From contig JAZQRZ010000110.1 of the NCBI GenBank assembly GCA_045629845.1, positions 1 through 5,063 of the forward strand: a DNA stretch of 5,063 bases, read 5' to 3'. This DNA comes from UBA9715 sp045629845. GTDB lineage: Bacteria > Actinomycetota > Coriobacteriia > Coriobacteriales > Eggerthellaceae. The notes below the pieces were generated by a model. It worked only from the letters and a program-made list of their open reading frames with translations. It was not told the DNA's origin and made no database searches. The first letter of the stretch is position 1. The number at the start of each line of letters is the position of its first letter. Both the position numbers and the translations under genes were made by a program. This document shows positions 1 to 4,676 of the stretch, piece after piece.

Positions 1-1173
1 CATGCGGTATCAAGCAGCAAGCTATCTTTTACTATTCTTCCGCGCCCTGTAATGCTTTCAATTTCAGCTGTTGGCGATCAATCAACGGAAAGCGCAAAAG
101 TGGTCGTAACAATGGCTGGAGCACTTTCAGACATCGTTGGCAAAACTCTTAACATTGGTGTTGTCTACGATGAATCAGATACCGTAAGCGCCCAAAGCAT
201 GAATGAAACTAGTCTTACTACACAAGCTGCAACCACTGTACAAGCACCAATTGAAAGTGCTGGCCAATCAGTTACCGCAACGCATAACTTCGCTCATGTT
301 GGCGCTGGTCAATACGAGGTAACGGCTAGCTTTACCGAAGATTCAAACTACGTCGTAAAGAAGACAACCGCGCATTTCGACAAGAGAATGCGGGGATACC
401 GGATTGCAGCTGAAGACAAAACAGTCGTATTCGGCGCATCTCCGTTTGCTATACAAGTTGAAGTGCAAGATACCAACGGATCGAAAGTTTCCAGTCCTAA
501 TCTTTCGTATTCTCAGGTTTCAAATGAAGACCTGCCGATAGTAAGCGAAGACGCCGCTGTGATTGGCAACAACGGAATCATAACCGTACAAAATGCTGGC
601 GTTTCGGCAGTTCGTGTCGATGTAGCAGGAAACGACACGCATGAAGGAAACTACGACTACGCTCTTATAACCGTTGAGAAAGCGCCGCTGTCTCTTACGG
701 TAGCAGCACAGGATAAGGTTGCTGATGGCAAGCCAGCTAACGTAACTTGGTCTGTTGACGATGCAGCATATCCGACTCCTTATAGTGGCGATGTAAAGTT
801 AACTTATTTCCGCGACAATGCTGGAGTACGAACGCAGCTTGATGCAGCGCCGAGTGAAAGCGGGTCTTACCTTGTTGTAGCCGCAGCTGCAGGGGATAGA
901 AACTACAAAGCCACCACTGCAGAGGCGCACTTTAAGATTCAGGATACGACCGATCCGGTTAACCCTGATAACCCCGACAATCCAGATAAGCCAGATACCA
1001 AACCTACGCCCAGCAACAATTCAGATGACAAAATCAGTGATACAAATGCACCACAGACAGGCGATAATACGGTAATCTGGCCACTGATTGTTTTAGCTGC
1101 ACTTGGGCTTTCCGCGCTCGTGTTTTCGACGTGCCGTGTGCGCAAAAACATGCAACACAACGACAAAGGATAG
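1..1173 (+). CDS. Cell-surface Ig-like repeat protein with C-terminal sorting signal (5' partial)
   Basis: The reading frame is open from base 1, so the start lies outside the window and the ATG at 52 is probably internal; 390 residues are visible. Three beta-rich Ig-like units can be made out, at roughly residues 10-127, 130-229 and 227-313. Units one and three end alike, with the pattern Y-x-V-x-A...D-x-NY...T-x-AHF, and the second ends in an NY...ITVEKA segment typical of bacterial Ig-like/MBG-type repeats. Next come a Pro/Asp/Asn-rich spacer (about 315-337, PDNP repeats), the sorting motif APQTGD (350-355), a hydrophobic segment (358-378) and the basic tail RVRKN. This is the layout of a sortase substrate exposed on a Gram-positive cell wall. 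The motif has Ala where LPXTG has Leu. The ligand is unknown, and no sortase gene is in the window. The cell-wall call is firm; the repeat family is tentative. Confidence 0.85.
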   Translation, partial: HAVSSSKLSFTILPRPVMLSISAVGDQSTESAKVVVTMAGALSDIVGKTLNIGVVYDESDTVSAQSMNETSLTTQAATTVQAPIESAGQSVTATHNFAHVGAGQYEVTASFTEDSNYVVKKTTAHFDKRMRGYRIAAEDKTVVFGASPFAIQVEVQDTNGSKVSSPNLSYSQVSNEDLPIVSEDAAVIGNNGIITVQNAGVSAVRVDVAGNDTHEGNYDYALITVEKAPLSLTVAAQDKVADGKPANVTWSVDDAAYPTPYSGDVKLTYFRDNAGVRTQLDAAPSESGSYLVVAAAAGDRNYKATTAEAHFKIQDTTDPVNPDNPDNPDKPDTKPTPSNNSDDKISDTNAPQTGDNTVIWPLIVLAALGLSALVFSTCRVRKNMQHNDKG

Positions 1174-1176
1174 GCA

Positions 1177-1212
1177 GGGTAGTTGTGGGTATAAAAGGGG
1201 ACCACAACGCCC
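1177..1212 (+). promoter_or_regulatory. Dyad-symmetric element around a TATAAA box, upstream of the zinc-ribbon gene
   Basis: GTTGTGG (1182-1188) and CCACAAC (1202-1208) form a perfect 7-bp inverted repeat with a 13-base spacer. GGG (1177-1179) and CCC (1210-1212) extend it across a 2/1 internal loop. The spacer contains TATAAA (1190-1195), a 5/6 match to a -10 box and almost exactly at the centre of symmetry. No good -35 box lies 16-18 bases upstream. It could be an operator over a promoter for the downstream gene, or a hairpin at the end of the surface-protein transcript. No T-run follows, so an ordinary intrinsic terminator is unlikely. Confidence 0.35.
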
Positions 1213-1236
1213 TTACATCATGTGATAACAACAATA

Positions 1237-1246
1237 AAAGGAGAGG
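1237..1246 (+). promoter_or_regulatory. Shine-Dalgarno that fixes the start of the zinc-ribbon gene at 1252
   Basis: AAAGGAGAGG ends about 5-8 bases before the ATG at 1252. The frame is open back to a GTG at 1222, but that codon has no purine-rich sequence at the right distance and would place this Shine-Dalgarno inside the gene. Confidence 0.75.
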
Positions 1247-1251
1247 ATACA

Positions 1252-1818
1252 ATGAAATTACTAGAGCTTAAATGCCCCGGCTGCGGCGCTGTTATCGATC
1301 AAAAGATTACAAGTAGGGTAGTGACGTGTGAATACTGCGGATCACGATTCGCACTTGAAGGTGAAGAAGCCGAAGCTTTCATCGAAAGCGATAACGATAG
1401 CTACGAAGATTATGACAATAACGAAGCGCCTTCTTCTATGGCTACCTTTGCCGCTGAAGTCTGCGAGGAGTTCCTAGAAAACCACGACGGCAGTGACCAC
1501 TTTAATAGCTCGTCGAAGATTCTGGACGGTCTAGGCGTTGGTGATGAAGAGGTGTATCTGATTCACGACGATACGCTGTTCAAAAGCGGTAAAAACGGCT
1601 TCGCGATTTCGGAAGATGGTCTGTACGTTCGCGATTTAGGCGAAGATGCTCTGTTCTACGATTGGGATACGTTTGCCGACTTAGATGAACCTGAAGCAGA
1701 TAACGGCTACATCAAATGTGGCGAAGACATCGTTTGCTATTTCACGTGCGATGACGAAGTGCTGCATGCGCTTAAGAAGGTTTATAAGAAGCTGTATAAG
1801 CACGCAAACAACGAATAA
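1252..1818 (+). CDS. Zinc-ribbon protein with probable C-terminal PH-like domain
   Basis: A 188-residue, strongly acidic protein without signal peptide or membrane segment, so probably cytoplasmic. Residues 8-29 form a zinc ribbon: CPGC at 8-11 and CEYC at 26-29 supply four cysteines for one metal ion. An acidic linker follows (about 36-60, rich in E, D, S, Y), then a short helical stretch (64-80). Residues about 98-183 read as alternating beta strands with the sequence DDTLFKSGKNGFAISEDGLY. That pattern resembles small bacterial PH-like domains often found joined to zinc ribbons in uncharacterised proteins. The lysine-rich C-terminus (KKVYKKLYK) looks like a closing helix. Function is unknown; a binding or scaffold role is a guess. 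The gene lies 78 bases after the surface-protein gene and converges on the kinase gene. The ATG at 1252 was chosen for its Shine-Dalgarno. Confidence 0.85.
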   Translation: MKLLELKCPGCGAVIDQKITSRVVTCEYCGSRFALEGEEAEAFIESDNDSYEDYDNNEAPSSMATFAAEVCEEFLENHDGSDHFNSSSKILDGLGVGDEEVYLIHDDTLFKSGKNGFAISEDGLYVRDLGEDALFYDWDTFADLDEPEADNGYIKCGEDIVCYFTCDDEVLHALKKVYKKLYKHANNE

Positions 1819-1841
1819 CCGACTGCAATAACAACTACATA

Positions 1842-3035
1842 CTAAGTAAGGTTGATTGTTATCACGAGATAACAATCCTGGATACGTGCACCTATATTCC
1901 AGCCGTGCATTGCTGCAATTTCACGAGCAATAGCTAAACCTACACCAGTCGACCCGCCATCACCAACATAGAAACGATCAAAGAAGTGTTCCAACTGATC
2001 ACTCGTTGGAAGTGAGCCATCGTTTTTAACCGTGATAGCAGTGCCGTTATACGCTATACGAATTTCACTTGAGGCATGTCGGACAGCATTTGAAAGCACA
2101 TTAGTAAGTGCATGTTCAAACAGATCGCGATCAGCTTCGACAGCTCCTGATTTCAGATCAAGCGAAACGTTTAATCCTTTTGTTCGCACAGCACCCTCAA
2201 AAGGCATAAGGCAATCTTGGATGAAATCGCTTACCTCGATAGATTCGCGATTAACACGAACCGCACCTGCCTCTAAGCGCGAAAGACCCAGTATTTCATC
2301 AATGAGATTCGCCATTTTGCTTGTTTCGTTTTGAATCGCAAGCATTGCGCTCTTGTCGTCCACAACACCAGCCTCGACGCCTTCCGCATAGCCGCGAATT
2401 GCAGCAAGCGGCGTTTTAAGTTCATGTGACATATTTTCGTAGAATCGCTTTTGAGCATCTTGAGCTTCATCGATTCTTCGACCTGCTATATACCCAGCAA
2501 ATGCGGCAGCAATAATACCTACAAGCGTAATAATGGCAAACGTGATATTGACCGAAGTAGTAAGCGCTTGTTCCCCAGTAATGTCGATATAAGCTACAAG
2601 GTAAGCAGTGTCAATTTCTTCATCATTACTAGAACCAGGATTAAAGGTGCCGTCATCACTGCGATCATACTCAAAGACGTAGTCCTCACTTGAGACCAAA
2701 GCTGCATAACACGTCCAATTATTAATCGTTACCTGCGATACAACACCTTCAGTAGGATGCTGGGCAAACCAAGCAGCAAGATCAACTTCTTCCTGAGCGC
2801 TCCAAAACCTTTCTTCTGGGTTTATCTGCAACGAGGAATTAAGGAATAGATAATTCGGAACGCGACCCGTACCTGCGTCTTCCGTATTCCAGTCAAGGGC
2901 GTATTCGATATCGCGAATGGCGTCAGACTGGATTTTCCAACCTAGAAACAAGTTAAATGCAATCGTGGCAGCAGTCATAACCAGCGCAACGGCCAAGGCT
3001 GCGAATACAGCAAGTCTTACCTTTGTGCTAGGCAT
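1842..3035 (-). CDS. Membrane sensor histidine kinase (HisKA/HATPase_c)
   Basis: A 397-residue sensor kinase that would autophosphorylate on histidine and pass the phosphate to the regulator encoded just upstream. Membrane segments lie at about 6-33 and 160-185, enclosing an extracytoplasmic sensor region of about 125 residues with no domain I can name. The second helix runs almost directly into HisKA (NMSHELKTPL, phospho-acceptor His204), with no recognisable HAMP domain. The ATP-binding domain has the N box (TNVLSNAVRH, Asn312 and Asn316), a G1-like VKNDG (335-340), the F box FFDRFY (351-356) and the G2 box GVGLAIA (364-370), so it looks catalytically intact. The ATG at 3035 overlaps the regulator's end by 8 bases and has GGAGG 6 bases upstream. 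An in-frame TTG at 3059 lacks this. The overlap implies translational coupling. The stimulus is unknown. Confidence 0.93.
   Translation of the reverse strand: MPSTKVRLAVFAALAVALVMTAATIAFNLFLGWKIQSDAIRDIEYALDWNTEDAGTGRVPNYLFLNSSLQINPEERFWSAQEEVDLAAWFAQHPTEGVVSQVTINNWTCYAALVSSEDYVFEYDRSDDGTFNPGSSNDEEIDTAYLVAYIDITGEQALTTSVNITFAIITLVGIIAAAFAGYIAGRRIDEAQDAQKRFYENMSHELKTPLAAIRGYAEGVEAGVVDDKSAMLAIQNETSKMANLIDEILGLSRLEAGAVRVNRESIEVSDFIQDCLMPFEGAVRTKGLNVSLDLKSGAVEADRDLFEHALTNVLSNAVRHASSEIRIAYNGTAITVKNDGSLPTSDQLEHFFDRFYVGDGGSTGVGLAIAREIAAMHGWNIGARIQDCYLVITINLT
1854..1877. repeat. Perfect 10-bp inverted repeat in the 3' end of the kinase gene
   Basis: GATTGTTATC (1854-1863) and GATAACAATC (1868-1877) are exact reverse complements around the loop ACGA. 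The element lies in the last codons of the kinase, 35 bases past the stop of the convergent zinc-ribbon gene, so both transcripts could fold it. The stem is AT-rich and neither strand has a T-run after it, so it is not a classic terminator. It may still slow polymerase or protect 3' ends. Confidence 0.5.
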
Positions 3036-3723
3036 TTGATGCCTCCAGCTTATAACCAAAGCCCCAAACAGCCTTTACCGATGTATTGCTACCTGCATCG
3101 CCAAGCTTACGGCGCACACGTCGAACCGTTTCATCAGTTACACGCGTTTCAACTTCAGCGTTGATGCCCCAAACCTTTGAAAGTAGCGCATCGCGAGAAA
3201 CTGCAGCACCTTTAGCTTCCATTAAGCATTGCAGTAAGGCAAATTCAGTCATGGTTAGCTCTAAATCAGTAGTACCTACACGCGCTTCATGTAAAGCTTC
3301 AGAAAGCGATAAGTCCCCAAACTGAAGGCTAGCATCAGACGTAGAAGTATTCTTCCCCATTTCAACGCGACGAAGCAGCGCTTTAATTCTCATAACAAGC
3401 ATCGACGGCGAAAACGGCTTTACTAGATAGTCATCCCCACCAATAGCAAGACCGCGCATGTAATCCATTTCGGAATCTTTAGCCGTCAATATGATGATAG
3501 GAACATCGGATTTCTCTCGCAGATTTTTACAGATTGTTAAGCCATCAGTACCTGGCATCATGACATCAAGAACAACAAGATCAGGTTCGTGCTTGTCGAA
3601 TTCGCACGCCAATTCGTCACCGGTCGGAAATGCACGCACATCAAATCCAGCGCTTTCTAAAAACGCCGAAAACACTTCTAGAAGGGCGAAATCATCATCA
3701 GCTAGATAAATCAAAGCGCTCAT
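3028..3723 (-). CDS. OmpR/PhoB-family response regulator
   Basis: A 231-residue DNA-binding response regulator, the usual length for the family. The receiver domain (about 1-117) has the acidic pocket ADDD (8-11), phospho-acceptor Asp53 in LVVLDVMMPGTDG, the switch Thr80 (ILTAKD) and the conserved Lys102 (YLVKPF). A winged helix-turn-helix domain follows (about 130-227): TMTEFALLQCLM is the usual start of its first helix, ETVRRVRRKLG lies in the recognition-helix region and VWGFGYKLE is the C-terminal hairpin. It is transcribed with, and overlaps by 8 bases, the histidine kinase that should phosphorylate it. The ATG at 3723 was chosen because GGAGG sits 8 bases upstream. A GTG at 3741 and an ATG at 3738 are in frame but overlap or precede that site. 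The targets are unknown; the direct repeat at 4573-4592 is a candidate site. Confidence 0.95.
   Translation of the reverse strand: MSALIYLADDDFALLEVFSAFLESAGFDVRAFPTGDELACEFDKHEPDLVVLDVMMPGTDGLTICKNLREKSDVPIIILTAKDSEMDYMRGLAIGGDDYLVKPFSPSMLVMRIKALLRRVEMGKNTSTSDASLQFGDLSLSEALHEARVGTTDLELTMTEFALLQCLMEAKGAAVSRDALLSKVWGINAEVETRVTDETVRRVRRKLGDAGSNTSVKAVWGFGYKLEASNA
3042..3046 (-). promoter_or_regulatory. Shine-Dalgarno of the kinase, inside the regulator gene
   Basis: GGAGG on the - strand lies 6 bases before the ATG at 3035, within the last codons of the response regulator. It decides the kinase start against the TTG at 3059 and fits coupled translation of the pair. Confidence 0.75.
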
Positions 3724-3731
3724 GCGCGTGG

Positions 3732-3736
3732 CCTCC
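3732..3736 (-). promoter_or_regulatory. Shine-Dalgarno of the response regulator
   Basis: GGAGG on the - strand lies 8 bases before the ATG at 3723. The in-frame ATG at 3738-3736 overlaps this sequence and has no comparable site of its own, which favours 3723 as the start. Confidence 0.75.
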
Positions 3737-3758
3737 ATCACTTAGGTGGCGTTGCAAT

Positions 3759-3777
3759 AACTGCTCGTACCGCAGTT
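3759..3777. promoter_or_regulatory. Small dyad upstream of the response regulator, possible operator
   Basis: AACTGC (3759-3764) and GCAGTT (3772-3777) form a perfect 6-bp inverted repeat with a 7-base spacer, 36-54 bases upstream of the regulator ATG and downstream of the preceding gene's terminator. The position suits an operator or a 5' leader hairpin of the regulator-kinase operon. I found no convincing -35/-10 pair, so the promoter remains unplaced. OmpR-type proteins usually bind direct rather than inverted repeats. Confidence 0.3.
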
Positions 3778-3814
3778 TAGTACCTGCACTTTATCGTAGT
3801 GTTGCTAGCAAAGC

Positions 3815-3847
3815 TTGTAAAGAACCGACCGCCACAAGGGCGGTCGG
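3815..3847 (-). terminator. Rho-independent terminator of the secreted-protein gene
   Basis: On the - strand, CCGACCGCC and GGCGGTCGG form a perfect 9-bp GC-rich stem with a 5-base loop (3825-3847), followed by the T-rich tail TTCTTT. It starts 28 bases after the stop of the secreted-protein gene. It should separate that gene from the response regulator downstream, which then needs its own promoter unless readthrough occurs. Confidence 0.88.
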
Positions 3848-3875
3848 GAATAAAGGGGAGGGGAGTTTAGCAAGC

Positions 3876-4475
3876 TTATGCAGCGTCTTCCAGGTCGTAG
3901 CAGTCATAGCAATCATCCCAACCTAAATAGCTGCCAAGAGATTCACTCAGCGAGTTGTACTGTTCACACATCTCTAAATACGTTGGGTCATTGAAATATG
4001 ATTCGAAGTAAGCGTCGAGCTCCTTCATCTGATCAAGCTGCTTCAAATAGGTTGCGCGCTGATCATCAGTGATAGCTGTATCATTCTTTATGCAGTCTTC
4101 CATATCTGCATACCAGGCCTTATCTTCAAGCGCGCACATACGTTGCCATTCTGCATCGCTTAGCTCTTCATCATCGGCAAGTGCATCCCACTTGTCATAA
4201 AGAGCAATCAACTCCTGCTTTTCTGCATCAGTCAGACCTATCAGAGAGTTAACGTATTCCTCATTGGATATGCACTCAAAACTATCACAGGAAGTTACGT
4301 CATCGTTTTCGCCAGCTACAAGTGTTACGGATGTTGACGAATCACCGTTTGTTGCCAGGGCCTCCTGGCTACCAACAGCAAAAGCAGTAACTGGCACAGC
4401 AAGCGTCAGGGCAAGCGTTGCTGCAATAATCGTGTTTCGAACAGAATTAGTTTTAGTGGCTGTTTCGTTATTCAT
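3876..4475 (-). CDS. Small secreted acidic protein with LTxxQ-like segments
   Basis: A 199-residue exported protein of unknown function. The N-terminus is a Sec signal peptide: a polar start with Lys8 and Arg13, a hydrophobic core at about 16-31 and a likely cleavage after AFA (33), with ALA (41) as a second option. There is no lipobox cysteine. The mature part is very acidic and mostly helical. Three similar segments recur: LTDAEK (81-86), LSDAEW (105-110) and ITDDQR (135-140). They recall the LTxxQ motifs of Spy/CpxP periplasmic proteins, but similarity elsewhere is not evident. There are seven cysteines (63, 68, 114, 128, 170, 189, 192), the last two in a terminal CYDC, so disulfides or metal binding are possible. 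AGGAG lies 6 bases before the ATG but can be buried in a leader hairpin. The gene sits upstream of a two-component pair and ends in a strong terminator. Confidence 0.85.
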   Translation of the reverse strand: MNNETATKTNSVRNTIIAATLALTLAVPVTAFAVGSQEALATNGDSSTSVTLVAGENDDVTSCDSFECISNEEYVNSLIGLTDAEKQELIALYDKWDALADDEELSDAEWQRMCALEDKAWYADMEDCIKNDTAITDDQRATYLKQLDQMKELDAYFESYFNDPTYLEMCEQYNSLSESLGSYLGWDDCYDCYDLEDAA

Positions 4476-4550
4476 GACTGGCTCCTAACCTTGAGTATTA
4501 TCGGGAGTTTGCACCGACACTGAGAAAGGTTAACGTTTAGAAGCCAGTCA
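4475..4550 (-). promoter_or_regulatory. Leader hairpin sequestering the ribosome-binding site of the secreted-protein gene
   Basis: On the - strand the segment 4550-4537 (TGACTGGCTTCTAA) pairs with 4488-4475 (TTAGGAGCCAGTCA): 14 consecutive pairs, one a G-U wobble. The second arm holds the Shine-Dalgarno AGGAG (4486-4482) and the A of the start codon. CCTT (4529-4526) with AAGG (4492-4489) adds four pairs after a 7-base bulge. The bulge can slide, because TAACCTT (4532-4526) matches AAGGTTA (4492-4486). Either way all 18 bases from 4492 to 4475 are paired. Within the loop, TCGG (4517-4514) can pair with CCGA (4504-4501). If transcription starts upstream of 4550, translation would be off unless the helix opens. 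Ligand, temperature or protein control is unproven. Confidence 0.55.
4497..4502 (-). promoter_or_regulatory. Possible -10 box (GATAAT) close to the secreted-protein gene
   Basis: GATAAT on the - strand matches the -10 consensus at 5/6 positions, but no -35-like hexamer lies 16-18 bases upstream. Initiation here would give a leader of about 15 bases with only the 3' arm of the hairpin, leaving the ribosome-binding site free. It may instead be just part of the hairpin loop. Confidence 0.25.
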
Positions 4551-4572
4551 AATCCCCCTTCTAACAGCCAGA

Positions 4573-4592
4573 AAAGTGTCAAGAAAGTGTCA
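4573..4592 (-). promoter_or_regulatory. Exact direct repeat with 11-bp period, candidate OmpR/PhoB-family operator
   Basis: TGACACTTT occurs twice on the - strand (4592-4584 and 4581-4573), separated by CT, a period of 11 bases or about one helical turn. Read on the + strand the units contain TGTCA spaced as in the E. coli Pho box. Tandem repeats of this spacing are the usual binding mode of OmpR/PhoB-family regulators, and such a regulator is encoded about 0.85 kb away. The second unit includes TTGACA (4582-4577). A weak extended -10 (TG-T-TAGAAG, hexamer at 4563-4558) would start RNA near 4551, just before the leader hairpin. The regulator assignment is inferred. Confidence 0.45.
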
Positions 4593-4594
4593 TA

Positions 4595-4612
4595 GCGTAG
4601 TACAAAATACGC
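4595..4612. repeat. Short inverted repeat GCGTA-N8-TACGC
   Basis: GCGTA (4595-4599) and TACGC (4608-4612) form a 5-bp dyad with an 8-base spacer, directly beside the direct repeat at 4573-4592. Alone it is weak and could be chance. It is listed because several CGTA/TACG units cluster up to 4661. Confidence 0.25.
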
Positions 4613-4638
4613 GAGCTTACGAAAAATGACTTTCTATT

Positions 4639-4661
4639 TGTTCGTAATTCAAATACGAACA
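4639..4661. promoter_or_regulatory. Near-perfect 23-bp palindrome, candidate operator
   Basis: TGTTCGTA (4639-4646) and TACGAACA (4654-4661) are perfect 8-bp arms. The 7-base centre ATTCAAA is itself symmetric except for one A/A pair, so the 23-bp element has a single mismatched pair around the central C. It lies 15 bases past the stop of the NifX-like gene. On the - strand no T-run follows, so a terminator is less likely than a site for a dimeric repressor. On the + strand a T-rich stretch follows, but no + strand gene leads into it. The half-site TTACGAA recurs at 4617-4623. Confidence 0.45.
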
Positions 4662-4676
4662 TTTGTCTATTTTGGA

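Noticed and set aside
1222..1251. Upstream GTG start for the zinc-ribbon protein, adding ten residues
   Set aside because: No Shine-Dalgarno precedes it, the added residues are translated Shine-Dalgarno sequence, and the ATG at 1252 begins at the usual edge of the zinc ribbon.
2032..2334. A 100-codon + strand frame opposite the kinase gene, and similar frames opposite the regulator
   Set aside because: Shadow frames of clearly identified genes: low-complexity Ser/Arg-rich translations with no recognisable domain.
3036..3059. TTG start for the histidine kinase, adding eight residues
   Set aside because: A rare start codon that would place GGAGG inside the gene; the ATG at 3035 has ideal spacing and the common small overlap with the regulator.
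4485..4520. Leader peptide of 11 codons starting at the GTG at 4520 on the - strand and stopping within the Shine-Dalgarno region
   Set aside because: It has no Shine-Dalgarno and no notable codon bias or regulatory codon run; too short to support.
4639..4661. LexA (SOS) box
   Set aside because: LexA boxes of the Bacillus/actinobacterial type read CGAAC-N4-GTTCG. Here the half-sites are in the opposite order with a longer spacer.
4639..4661. Intrinsic terminator of the NifX-like gene
   Set aside because: The stem is AT-rich and the - strand continues AATAGAAAG with no T-run, so a classic terminator is not supported.
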